Source: Actinomycetes bacterium (lineage in GTDB: Bacteria > Actinomycetota > Actinomycetes > Streptosporangiales > Streptosporangiaceae). From it: a DNA stretch of 13,162 nt. Both the position numbers and the translations under genes were made by a program. The first letter of the stretch is position 1, and each line of letters opens with the position of its first letter. Location of the stretch: the NCBI GenBank assembly GCA_023425615.1, contig JAFACJ010000124.1:1-13162 (forward strand), read 5' to 3'. This document shows positions 1 through 6,948 of this stretch, piece by piece. The notes beneath the pieces were generated by a model, which did no database searches, was not told the DNA's origin, and was given only the letters and a program-made list of their open reading frames with translations.

Positions 1-16
1 ATTGGATAGGTTGCAA

Positions 17-169
17 ATGGCACTTTTGACGATTGGCTCGCAGTTTCCGGAATACGACCTGACGGCCGTGATTGGCGGAGATCTGTCCAAGGTCGACGCC
101 AAGCAGCCCGATGACTATTTCACCCGCGTCACTTTCCTCAAGGGAGGCCCCTGTGCTCACGATCGGTGA
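17..169 (+). pseudogene. Truncated N-terminal fragment of a mycobacterial-type AhpC
   Basis: An ATG-started frame of 50 codons begins MALLTIGSQFPEYDLTAVIG and continues through GGDLSKVDAKQPDDYF to about residue 39. From memory this closely follows the N-terminus of Mycobacterium tuberculosis AhpC. The similarity then stops: the next residues ([11 protein letters not shown]) are only the other-frame reading of the Shine-Dalgarno and start of the intact ahpC, and the TGA falls 17 nt inside that gene. The peroxidatic Cys region is absent, so it cannot be a peroxiredoxin. Bases 26-67 are also an imperfect direct repeat of 156-197. Third codon positions are clearly less GC-rich than in neighbouring genes, which suits a decaying remnant or a different origin. 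It may instead act as a translated leader of ahpC, or be an assembly chimera since it lies at the window edge. Confidence 0.7.
140..147 (+). promoter_or_regulatory. Shine-Dalgarno fixing the ahpC GTG start
   Basis: AAGGGAGG lies 5 nt before the GTG at 153. It supports that codon, rather than an upstream TTG at 72, as the ahpC start. It sits inside the 3' end of the upstream AhpC-fragment frame, so ribosomes on that frame would run over it. Confidence 0.8.
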
Positions 170-707
170 CCAGTTTCCGTCCTACTCGCTGACCGCCTGC
201 GTCTCGCTGGACGCCGACAACGCGTTCCAGACCATCGACGAGAAGACCTACGAGGGCAAGTGGCGGGTCGTGTTCTTCTGGCCCAAGGACTTCACCTTCG
301 TGTGTCCGACCGAGATCGCCGAGTTCGGCCGGCTCAACGAGGACTTCGCCGACCGCGACGCCCAGGTGCTGGGCGTCTCCGTGGACAACGAGTTCGTCCA
401 CTACAACTGGCGCAAGAACCACGAGGACCTGCGCGACCTGCCGTTCCCGATGCTGTCGGACCTGGGCCGCGACCTGTCCGAGGCCCTCGGCATCCTGACC
501 CCCGACGGTGTCGCCCAGCGCGCCACCTTCATCATCGACCCCGACAACGAGATCCAGTTCGTCATGGTCACCGCCGGTTCCGTCGGCCGCAACGTCAAGG
601 AGGTCCTGCGGGTCCTCGACGCCCTGCAGTCCGACGAGCTGTGCCCCTGCAACTGGAACAAGGGCGAGTCCACTCTGGACGCGAACAAGCTGCTCGCGGG
701 CGCCTGA
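153..707 (+). CDS. ahpC: Alkyl hydroperoxide reductase AhpC, 2-Cys peroxiredoxin
   Basis: The product is a 184-aa cytosolic peroxiredoxin that reduces hydrogen peroxide, organic hydroperoxides and peroxynitrite. The peroxidatic Cys is C51 in FTFVCPTEI, and C164 and C166 in DELCPCNW are the C-terminal resolving pair typical of actinobacterial AhpC. The thioredoxin-fold core includes VVFFWPKDF and [18 protein letters not shown]. The length is normal for the family. The GTG start is chosen because the protein then begins MLTIGDQF as in Streptomyces AhpC, and because of the adjacent Shine-Dalgarno. ahpD follows after 1 nt, so the two form an operon in which AhpD recycles AhpC. In many actinomycetes OxyR controls this operon; no oxyR or upstream promoter is inside the window. 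Confidence 0.97.
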   Translation: MLTIGDQFPSYSLTACVSLDADNAFQTIDEKTYEGKWRVVFFWPKDFTFVCPTEIAEFGRLNEDFADRDAQVLGVSVDNEFVHYNWRKNHEDLRDLPFPMLSDLGRDLSEALGILTPDGVAQRATFIIDPDNEIQFVMVTAGSVGRNVKEVLRVLDALQSDELCPCNWNKGESTLDANKLLAGA

Positions 708-708
708 G

Positions 709-1245
709 ATGAGCATCGACAGCCTCAAGAACGCTCTTCCGTCCTACGCCAAGGACATCAAGCTCAACCTGGGCTCGGTGACCGGCACCTCGCAGCTGTC
801 CGAGCAGCAGCTGTGGGGCACCGTACTGGCCACCGCGCTGGCGACCAAGAGCGCCCAGGTGATCGCGGCCGCCTCCGCCGAGGCCGGCGACTACCTCAGC
901 GCCGAGGCGTTCGAGGCCGCCAAGTCCGCCGCCGCGATCATGGCGATGAACAACGTGTACTACCGCTCGGTCCACCTCATCGGTGATGAGACCTACTCCA
1001 CCCTGCCGGCGAAGCTGCGCATGAGCGTCATCGCCAAGCCCGGTGTGGAGAAGGCAGACTTCGAGCTGTGGTGCCTCGCGGTCTCGGCCATCAACGGCTG
1101 CGGCCGCTGCCTGGAGTCCCACGAGAAGGTCCTGCGCGAGTCGGGCTTCTCCCGTGAGCTCGTCCAGGAGGCGCTGCGCATCGCCGCCGTCATCAACGCC
1201 ACGGCCGCCGTCTTGGAGGCGGAGAAGGCTCTCACGACCGTCTGA
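709..1245 (+). CDS. ahpD: Alkyl hydroperoxide reductase AhpD
   Basis: The product is a 178-aa, all-helical AhpD-fold protein. In mycobacteria AhpD is the disulfide reductase that regenerates AhpC, taking electrons from lipoamide and dihydrolipoamide dehydrogenase. The active-site CxxC is C131-G-R-C134, followed by H138, and E119 stands where the M. tuberculosis proton-relay Glu118 is expected. The mycobacterial His132 position appears to be Arg133 here. Length matches the family (about 177 aa). The ATG comes 1 nt after the ahpC TGA without a strong Shine-Dalgarno of its own, which suggests translational coupling. A strong hairpin ends the operon. Confidence 0.96.
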   Translation: MSIDSLKNALPSYAKDIKLNLGSVTGTSQLSEQQLWGTVLATALATKSAQVIAAASAEAGDYLSAEAFEAAKSAAAIMAMNNVYYRSVHLIGDETYSTLPAKLRMSVIAKPGVEKADFELWCLAVSAINGCGRCLESHEKVLRESGFSRELVQEALRIAAVINATAAVLEAEKALTTV

Positions 1246-1298
1246 TCCGGCTGATTCTGTTCGTCCGGGGGCGACCCCGGACCGGTCGATATTCCCGG

Positions 1299-1327
1299 CC
1301 CCCGCGGAACCCTCCGTTCCGCGGGGG
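1299..1327 (+). terminator. Hairpin terminator after ahpCD
   Basis: CCCCCGCGGAAC (1299-1310) pairs perfectly with GTTCCGCGGGGG (1316-1327) around a 5-nt CCTCC loop, a 12-bp stem beginning 53 nt after the ahpD stop. Only a short TCTT follows, as is usual for GC-rich actinomycete terminators without a long U tract. Confidence 0.85.
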
Positions 1328-1372
1328 TCTTCGCGTTCTCCCCTCCGCCGTCCGGATGCGAGACTCACGGGC

Positions 1373-1870
1373 ATGCGCGACGGAGGAGAGAGCGATCTGC
1401 TGGCCCGTGCGTGGCGCGGCATCCGCGGGTCCTACCAGTGGCGGCTGCTGTGGATCTTCCACGCGAAGTTCAACTGCGGGATCACCGGCGTCGTCCGGGC
1501 GCCGGACGGGCGGGTCCTGCTGCTGCGCCACCGGCTGTGGCCCGTCGGCCGGCAGTGGGGCCTGCCCACCGGCTACGCGCGCAAGGGCGAGCGCCACGAG
1601 GACACCATCTGCCGTGAGCTGCGGGAGGAGACGGGCCTGTCGGCACGGCCCGGACGGCTGCTGAAGGTCACCAGCGGGTACCGGCTGCGGATCGAGATCG
1701 CCTACGAGGCGGTCCTGGTGGGCGGCCTGGAGGGGCTGCGACTCGACGGACGCGAGGTCGTCGAGGCGCGTCTGTTCGCTCCCGACGACCTACCGGAGGG
1801 CATGCTCAGGGCGCACCGCGAACTGCTGGAGCTGGCCGGGCCGCCCCGTTCCGCGTCTCAGGGGCGGTAG
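1373..1870 (+). CDS. Nudix hydrolase
   Basis: The product is a 165-aa Nudix-family protein, which would hydrolyse a nucleoside diphosphate linked to another group. The Nudix box Gx5Ex7REUxEExGU is complete at residues 67-89, with the metal-binding RELREETGL at 81-89. It is preceded by the usual strand and loop (GITGVVRAPDGRVLLLRH, QWGLPTG). The first 35 residues are basic and aromatic (WRGIRGSYQWRLLWIFH) and resemble no named subfamily I can identify, so the substrate is unknown. The ATG at 1373 is the first in-frame start that leaves the ahpD terminator outside the gene, but no strong Shine-Dalgarno is visible. Its last 13 nt overlap the end of the convergent metalloprotease gene. Confidence 0.9.
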   Translation: MRDGGESDLLARAWRGIRGSYQWRLLWIFHAKFNCGITGVVRAPDGRVLLLRHRLWPVGRQWGLPTGYARKGERHEDTICRELREETGLSARPGRLLKVTSGYRLRIEIAYEAVLVGGLEGLRLDGREVVEARLFAPDDLPEGMLRAHRELLELAGPPRSASQGR

Positions 1871-2841
1871 CGCGACCAGGCGGTGCGCATGCGCTCGACC
1901 TGCCCCTTGGTGAACTCCGTCATGCACCTGTCGTAGCCGTAGTCCATGAAGTTGTGGATCGGGTCGCGGCCCCACGAACCGGGGCAGCTGTCCGGCGCCT
2001 TCTTCGGGCAGCCGTCGGTGGGCACCTTCTGCGCCGGGGTGTCGCCGACGAGGTCACCCGCCACGCAGCCGTTCTTATTGGGGTCGCGGCCGAAGGTGTG
2101 GTAGAGGCCGAGCCAGTGCCCGACCTCGTGCACCGCGGTGTACCCCAGGTCGTAGTCCTTGATCTTGCCGCCGGGCAGGCTGCCGTAGTGGATGATCACC
2201 CCGTCCTTGATCTTGTCCTTCTGGTAGTCCCACGGCAGCGTGGCCCAGCCGAGGAGATCGGACTCCAGGGCGGCGGTGTAGATGTTGAGCGTGCTGTCGC
2301 CGCCCTTGCGCAGCTTGGTCTTGAACTCGACCTCGTACTTCTGCGGCTTGCTGAACCAGTTCTTGTCGTCGGTCCAGGTGATCTTCTGGAGGTAGAAGTT
2401 GATCCTGGCGTTGTAGCCGCCCTTCTTGCCGCGGTAGGCGGCGTCGAGGACCGCGATCTGCTTCAGCACCGCCTTCTTGGTGAGCTTGCCCTTCTGCCCG
2501 TCGTGCAGCACGTGGAACTGGACCGGGATGTTGATCCACTTCATGTCGTCGCCGGTCGTCCGCAGCAGCCTTCCGGACAGCTCCTGGCGATCGAGTTCGC
2601 GCTCGACGGTCTCGACGACCTTCTCGTCCGCCCGCGCCCCGGGCTCGATGACCCTCGACCCGTTGCGCACCCGTGCCTGCTCCCCGTCACCGTGCACCTC
2701 GTGCTCACCGGTGCAGAGCACTCTCGACGCGGGCGCCGCGGCCGACACGGGCACGGCCGAGGCGGCCGACACGGCATGCGGCACCGGAGTCGCCGCCACG
2801 ACGGCCAGGCCGAGTACGGCGAGCTTCCCTGCGCGTTTCAC
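1858..2841 (-). CDS. Secreted zinc metalloprotease, M43 (pappalysin-like) family
   Basis: The product is a 327-aa exported protease. Residues 1-26 are a signal peptide (MKRAGKL, then a hydrophobic Ala/Val stretch ending VSA). A charged region to about residue 100 looks like a propeptide, and the catalytic domain follows. The zinc site HEVGHWLGLYH is at 238-248, with ligands H238, H242 and H248 and catalytic E239. A Met-turn follows around M299 in HNFMDYGYDRCM. This HExxHxxGxxH plus FMDY-type turn is characteristic of M43 metzincins. C259, C278, C286 and C306 could form disulfides. Start: GTG at 2841 with GAGGAG (complement of 2846-2851) 4 nt upstream. It is divergent from guaA and overlaps the Nudix gene tail to tail. 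The target protein is unknown. Confidence 0.92.
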   Translation of the reverse strand: MKRAGKLAVLGLAVVAATPVPHAVSAASAVPVSAAAPASRVLCTGEHEVHGDGEQARVRNGSRVIEPGARADEKVVETVERELDRQELSGRLLRTTGDDMKWINIPVQFHVLHDGQKGKLTKKAVLKQIAVLDAAYRGKKGGYNARINFYLQKITWTDDKNWFSKPQKYEVEFKTKLRKGGDSTLNIYTAALESDLLGWATLPWDYQKDKIKDGVIIHYGSLPGGKIKDYDLGYTAVHEVGHWLGLYHTFGRDPNKNGCVAGDLVGDTPAQKVPTDGCPKKAPDSCPGSWGRDPIHNFMDYGYDRCMTEFTKGQVERMRTAWSRYRP

Positions 2842-2928
2842 GGGGCTCCTCGGGGGTTCGTATGGGGGTGAGGGGCAATAGGGGGAATCGGCAGTAGATC
2901 AGGGCATTAGTCGGGGGAGGTGAGACGA

Positions 2929-3018
2929 ATGTACAAGAAAGCGGATAGTAAAGACCCCAGGTCCCCCAACGTTCCGCCGACCGCCACCACCGCGCTCACG
3001 CACGGTAGGAGCCCCTAG
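2929..3018 (+). other. Possible 29-codon leader ORF ahead of guaA
   Basis: GGAGGTGA (2916-2923) lies 5 nt before an ATG that opens a 29-residue frame beginning MYKKADSKDPRSP and ending at the TAG of 3016-3018, 42 nt before guaA. The Shine-Dalgarno match is excellent, but the peptide resembles nothing I know, its codons are mixed, and its stop overlaps the candidate guaA -10 box. It could be coincidence in a G-rich stretch. Confidence 0.2.
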
Positions 3019-3021
3019 ACT
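3016..3021 (+). promoter_or_regulatory. Candidate -10 box of guaA
   Basis: TAGACT fits the actinomycete TAnnnT -10 pattern. It would place the RNA start near 3028, giving a 5' UTR of about 30 nt that includes GAAAGG (3046-3051) 8 nt before the guaA GTG. The -35 region is weak. No guanine-riboswitch-like structure is evident in this spacing. Confidence 0.4.
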
Positions 3022-3059
3022 GTGGTGACTCCCTGTCTTCGCCGCGAAAGGCTCTTCCC

Positions 3060-4616
3060 GTGCCCGTGACCGAACAGTCGTTCGACACTGTTCTCGTCGT
3101 TGACTTCGGCGCGCAGTATGCGCAGTTGATCGCCCGGCGTGTCCGGGAATGCCAGGTGTTCAGCGAGATCGTGCCGTCCACCATGCCGGTCAGCGAGATG
3201 CTGGCCAAGAAGCCCAAGGCGATCATCCTGTCCGGCGGTCCCTCCTCGGTGTACGAGCCGGGCGCCCCCGCCGCGCCCGAGGGCCTGTTCACCGCCGGGG
3301 TGCCGGTCTTCGGCATCTGCTACGGCTTCCAGGTGATGGCCCAGACCCTCGGCGGCGTCGTCGAGCGGACGGACGTCGCCGAGTACGGCCGCACCGACCT
3401 CGACGTCCTGGGCGGCTCCCTGCTGGACGGGCTGCCCCTGGCGCAGAAGGTGTGGATGTCGCACGGCACCTACGCCAGCCACGCCCCCGAGGGCTTCCAG
3501 GTGACCGCCACCACGGCCGTCACCCCGATCGCCGCGTTCGAGAACCCCGAGGCCGGCCTGTACGGCGTGCAGTTCCATCCCGAGGTGCTGCACACCGAGC
3601 ACGGCAAGGAGATCATGCGGCGGTTCCTGGAACTGGCCGGGGTCCGCCCCAACTGGACGATGGTCAACATCGCCGAGGAGGCGATCGAGCAGGTGCGCCG
3701 CCAGGTCGGCGGCAAGCACGCCATCTGCGGCCTGTCGGGCGGCGTGGACTCCGCGGTGGCGGCGGCGCTGGTCCAGCGGGCCATCGGCGAGCAGCTGACC
3801 TGCGTGTACGTCGACCACGGCCTGATGCGCAAGGGCGAGTCCGAGCAGGTCGAGAAGGACTTCGTCGCGTCCACCGGCGTCAGGCTGCACGTGGTGGACG
3901 CCCAGGAGCGGTTCTTGTCCGCGCTGGCCGGGGTGAGCGACCCCGAGGAGAAGCGCAAGATCATCGGCCGGGAGTTCATCAGGGTCTTCGAGGCGGCGGC
4001 CCGCGAGATCTCCGCCGAGGAGGACGTGGAGTTCCTCGTCCAGGGCACCCTCTACCCCGATGTGGTGGAGTCGGGCGGCGGCACCGGCACCGCCAACATC
4101 AAGTCGCACCACAATGTCGGCGGCCTGCCCGAGGACCTGCAGTTCGCGCTGATCGAGCCGCTGCGCGCCCTGTTCAAGGACGAGGTGCGGGCGCTGGGCG
4201 AGCAGCTCGGCCTGCCGCCCGAGATCGTCTGGCGCCAGCCCTTCCCCGGTCCCGGCCTCGGTATCCGGATCATCGGCGAGGTCACCAGGGAGCGCCTGGA
4301 CCTGCTGCGCGAGGCGGACGCCATCGCCCGCGAGGAGCTGACCCGCGCCGGGCTCGACCGCGACGTGTGGCAGTTCCCCGTCGTGCTGCTGGCCGACGTG
4401 CGGTCGGTGGGCGTCCAGGGCGACGGGCGCACCTACGGGCACCCGGTGGTGCTGCGCCCCGTCAGCAGCGAGGACGCGATGACCGCCGACTGGTCGCGGC
4501 TGCCCTATGACCTGCTGGAGCGCATCTCCACCCGGATCACCAACGAGGTGCGCGAGATCAACCGGGTGGTGCTGGACGTCACCAGCAAGCCGCCGGGCAC
4601 TATCGAGTGGGAGTAG
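3060..4616 (+). CDS. guaA: GMP synthase (glutamine-hydrolysing)
   Basis: The product is a 518-aa cytosolic enzyme that aminates XMP to GMP using ATP and glutamine, the last step of de novo GMP synthesis. It contains a class I glutamine amidotransferase domain (about residues 11-195) with nucleophile C87 in GICYGFQ and the H173/E175 pair in QFHPEV. An ATP-pyrophosphatase domain follows with the P-loop SGGVDS at 226-231. The C-terminal dimerisation/XMP domain ends in the conserved KPPGTIEWE. Length is normal for the family. The GTG at 3060 is preferred over the in-frame GTG at 3066 because of GAAAGG spacing. The last 17 nt overlap the convergent TetR gene. In M. tuberculosis the gua genes and choD also lie in one neighbourhood, which supports this region being ancestral. 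Confidence 0.98.
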   Translation: MPVTEQSFDTVLVVDFGAQYAQLIARRVRECQVFSEIVPSTMPVSEMLAKKPKAIILSGGPSSVYEPGAPAAPEGLFTAGVPVFGICYGFQVMAQTLGGVVERTDVAEYGRTDLDVLGGSLLDGLPLAQKVWMSHGTYASHAPEGFQVTATTAVTPIAAFENPEAGLYGVQFHPEVLHTEHGKEIMRRFLELAGVRPNWTMVNIAEEAIEQVRRQVGGKHAICGLSGGVDSAVAAALVQRAIGEQLTCVYVDHGLMRKGESEQVEKDFVASTGVRLHVVDAQERFLSALAGVSDPEEKRKIIGREFIRVFEAAAREISAEEDVEFLVQGTLYPDVVESGGGTGTANIKSHHNVGGLPEDLQFALIEPLRALFKDEVRALGEQLGLPPEIVWRQPFPGPGLGIRIIGEVTRERLDLLREADAIAREELTRAGLDRDVWQFPVVLLADVRSVGVQGDGRTYGHPVVLRPVSSEDAMTADWSRLPYDLLERISTRITNEVREINRVVLDVTSKPPGTIEWE

Positions 4617-5196
4617 TCCCCAGCACCAGCCGCCTGCCGCTGGTGTAGACCCCGGCCGGCACCCGGTCGGGGTCCAGCAGGTGCTGGAGGGCGAGGCCCA
4701 GCTCCAGCGCCATCGCCAGGGTCGCCCGCTCCTGCGCCGATACCTGCTCTTCGGCGGGCTCGGCGGCTTCGGTGGCCCCGGCTGGGTCGGCGGCCTCGGC
4801 GTGCGGTTCCCGCGTCCGCTCCAGCCGTTCGGCGAGCTCGCTGCGCCGGCACTGGTACCAGTCGGCGATCCGCCAGCCGGCCGAGTAGTCGCGCATCCCG
4901 TACAGCCACAGCTCCACCAGGAGCTGGCCGAGCATCCGGTCCTCGTCGCTGTCGCCGTTCCAGTCGCGGCCGAGACCGCCCCCGTCGCTGGCGCACCGCT
5001 CCAGGAGGGCGAACAGCAGATCGGTCTTGCCCGTGAAGTTGGAGTACACCGCGCCCTTGGTCAGGCCCGCCGCACCGGCGATGTCGTCCAGCGACGCGCC
5101 GTGGATGCCGCGTTCGGCCCACAGTCGCCGGGCTGCGTCCAGGAGCGCGTCGCGGGTGCGCGCGCGCTTCTCCTGGCGCCGGGGGGAACCAGCCAT
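4600..5196 (-). CDS. TetR/AcrR-family transcriptional regulator
   Basis: The product is a 198-aa one-component regulator. The N-terminal TetR HTH lies at about residues 12-60, with the signature [20 protein letters not shown] at 38-57. The remaining helical ligand-binding domain is not recognisable to a ligand class and carries an Ala/Glu-rich low-complexity stretch near 130-152. The ATG at 5196 is chosen over a TTG at 5214 because GAGGAG lies 6 nt upstream of it. It is divergent from the aldehyde dehydrogenase/GMC operon, with a 14-bp palindrome between, so it probably represses that operon and itself. Its 3' end runs 17 nt into the end of guaA on the other strand. Confidence 0.93.
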   Translation of the reverse strand: MAGSPRRQEKRARTRDALLDAARRLWAERGIHGASLDDIAGAAGLTKGAVYSNFTGKTDLLFALLERCASDGGGLGRDWNGDSDEDRMLGQLLVELWLYGMRDYSAGWRIADWYQCRRSELAERLERTREPHAEAADPAGATEAAEPAEEQVSAQERATLAMALELGLALQHLLDPDRVPAGVYTSGRRLVLGTTPTR

Positions 5197-5270
5197 CGGT
5201 GCTCCTCTCTGCAAGTCTCTCCTCTTTTCAGATACACCGGGCGACCTTGGTCTTTCCGGTCTTTCCTAAG

Positions 5271-5284
5271 TTGGAGCGCTCCAA
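5271..5284. promoter_or_regulatory. Perfect palindrome, probable operator for the TetR regulator
   Basis: TTGGAGCGCTCCAA is a perfect 14-bp inverted repeat in the 177-nt gap between the divergent TetR and aldehyde dehydrogenase genes. It is 75 nt before the TetR ATG and 90 nt before the dehydrogenase ATG. Position and symmetry suit a TetR-dimer operator. It also matches 12 of 14 bases of the CebR (LacI-family) operator TGGGAGCGCTCCCA as I remember it, so a LacI-type protein encoded elsewhere is an alternative. Confidence 0.65.
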
Positions 5285-5338
5285 AACTGTGAGCAGCTCC
5301 ACTATGACCGGGTGGCCATTGTCGGTTACTTGCGGGTA

Positions 5339-5366
5339 TTCAAACGTGGCCACGCGGTCATATGCT
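5339..5366 (+). promoter_or_regulatory. Candidate promoter for leaderless aldehyde dehydrogenase mRNA
   Basis: TATGCT (5361-5366) is a TAnnnT -10 box, and TTCAAA (5339-5344) is a partial -35 at 16-nt spacing. The A of the ATG at 5374 lies 7 nt after the -10, exactly where transcription would start. No Shine-Dalgarno precedes either ATG 5362 or 5374, which fits leaderless translation, common in actinobacteria. Confidence 0.55.
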
Positions 5367-5373
5367 GACCGGC

Positions 5374-6936
5374 ATGGCAATCCAGACGGCTTCCTCCCGC
5401 CCCCTCCCCAGCGCTGTCATCGCCAAGGTCACCCAGCTGGTGAACTCCTCCGGGGACACCACCGTGATCAACGCGCCGTTCACCGGCGAACCCCTGGCCA
5501 CCCTGCCTATCTCCACCGCGCAGGACGTCGAACGCGCCTATGCCAAGGCCCGCGACGCCCAGCGCGCCTGGGCCGCGCTCTCCCCCGCCGAGCGCGCCGA
5601 GCCGATCCTGCGCTTCGTCGACGCCTTCATCGCCCGCCGCGATGAGATCCTCGACATCCTGCAGTGGGAGACGGGGAAGGCACGCCGCCACGCCTTCGAG
5701 GAGTTCCTCGACGTCACGCTCGGCCCGCTGTACTACGCGCGCCGCGCCCCCAAGCTGCTGGCGCCCCGGCGCCGCCAGGGCGCCTTCCCGCTGGCCGTGA
5801 AGACCTACGAGTACCGGCACCCCAAGGGCGTCATCGGCATGATCACCCCCTGGAACTACCCGATCAGCATGGGCGTCGGCGACACCGTCCCCGCCCTGCT
5901 GGCCGGCAACGCCGTGGTGCACAAGCCCGACACCCAGACCGCGCTCAGCGTCCTGTGGTGCATCGACCTCATGATCGAGTGCGGGCTGCCGCGCGACCTG
6001 TGGCAGGTCGTCGTCGGCGACCCCGCCGACCTCGGCGACACCCTCATCGAGAACGCCGACTACATCGCCTTCACCGGCTCCACCCGCGCCGGACGGCTCA
6101 TCGCCGAGAAGGCGGCGCCGCGGCTCATCGGCTACTCCCTCGAACTCGGCGGCAAGAACCCGATGATCGTCCTGGAGGACGCCGACCTGGACAAGGCCGC
6201 CCGCGGCGCGGTCCGCGCGTGCTTCAGCAACGCCGGGCAGCTGTGCATCTCCATCGAGCGGCTGCTGGTCCACGAGAAGGTGTACGACGCGTTCCTGGAG
6301 AAGTTCGCCGCCGAGACCAAGGCGATGAGGCTCGGCTCGTCCCTGGACTTCGAACCGCAGATGGGCTCGCTGACCTCCCGGCGCCAGCTCGACGCCGTCA
6401 CCGCGCACGTCGAGCAGGCGGTCGCCGCGGGCGCCACGGTCGTCGCCGGCGGCAAGGCGCGGCCCGACCTCGGCCCGCTGTTCTACGAGCCGACCGTCCT
6501 CACCGAGGTCACCACCGACATGGACCTGTGCGCCAACGAGACGTTCGGTCCCGTCGTCAGCGTCTACAGGTTCGCCACCGAGGAGGAGGCGATCACGCGT
6601 GCCAACGACACCCACTACGGCCTGAACGCCTCGGTGTGGACCAGGGACCTCGCCCGCGGCCGTCGCGTCGGCGCCCGCCTCCAGGCCGGGACCGTCAACG
6701 TCAACGAGGGTTACGGCGCGGCGATGGCCTCGCACGACGCGCCGATGGGCGGCATGAAGCAGTCCGGTGTCGGCCGCCGCCACGGCGCGGAGGGCCTGCT
6801 GAAGTACACCGAGGTGCAGACGCTCTCCACCATGCAGTACATGGAGCTGGACGCCCCGCCCAAGGTCCCGTACGCCAAGTACGCCGACCTGCTCACGAAC
6901 TCCCTCAAGACGCTCAAGCGCCTGCGCCTCAGGTAA
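5374..6936 (+). CDS. Aldehyde dehydrogenase, succinate-semialdehyde dehydrogenase (GabD2)-like
   Basis: The product is a 520-aa NAD(P)-dependent aldehyde dehydrogenase. The nucleotide-binding TPWN is at 158-161, the cofactor Lys is K184, the general base is E257 in LELGGK, and the nucleophile C291 lies in GQLCISIER. A conserved NETFGPVVS follows. Many segments (ACFSNAGQLCISIER, GGKARPDLGPLFYEPTVLT, SGVGRRHGPEGLLKYTE-like) recall M. tuberculosis GabD2 (Rv1731). The family name is therefore firm, while succinate semialdehyde as the true substrate is not. The ATG at 5374 is chosen on the leaderless promoter; an in-frame ATG at 5362 would overlap the -10 box. It is the first gene of an operon, with the GMC oxidoreductase starting 12 nt after its stop. 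Its partner could supply the aldehyde. Confidence 0.93.
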   Translation: MAIQTASSRPLPSAVIAKVTQLVNSSGDTTVINAPFTGEPLATLPISTAQDVERAYAKARDAQRAWAALSPAERAEPILRFVDAFIARRDEILDILQWETGKARRHAFEEFLDVTLGPLYYARRAPKLLAPRRRQGAFPLAVKTYEYRHPKGVIGMITPWNYPISMGVGDTVPALLAGNAVVHKPDTQTALSVLWCIDLMIECGLPRDLWQVVVGDPADLGDTLIENADYIAFTGSTRAGRLIAEKAAPRLIGYSLELGGKNPMIVLEDADLDKAARGAVRACFSNAGQLCISIERLLVHEKVYDAFLEKFAAETKAMRLGSSLDFEPQMGSLTSRRQLDAVTAHVEQAVAAGATVVAGGKARPDLGPLFYEPTVLTEVTTDMDLCANETFGPVVSVYRFATEEEAITRANDTHYGLNASVWTRDLARGRRVGARLQAGTVNVNEGYGAAMASHDAPMGGMKQSGVGRRHGAEGLLKYTEVQTLSTMQYMELDAPPKVPYAKYADLLTNSLKTLKRLRLR

Positions 6937-6948
6937 GGACGGCCCGCC

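Noticed and set aside
72..152. Extended AhpC N-terminus from a TTG at 72
   Set aside because: The 27 extra residues have no peroxiredoxin similarity and lie opposite the other-frame AhpC fragment. The GTG at 153 has a strong Shine-Dalgarno and gives the family N-terminus.
2842..3059. Guanine or other riboswitch upstream of guaA
   Set aside because: The predicted 5' UTR is only about 30 nt, and no conserved purine-riboswitch core could be seen.
3015..4442. Long minus-strand frame opposite guaA
   Set aside because: Same antisense artefact; guaA on the plus strand has all catalytic motifs.
5197..5214. TetR start at TTG 5214
   Set aside because: The ATG at 5196 has GAGGAG at ideal spacing and gives a normal TetR N-terminus.
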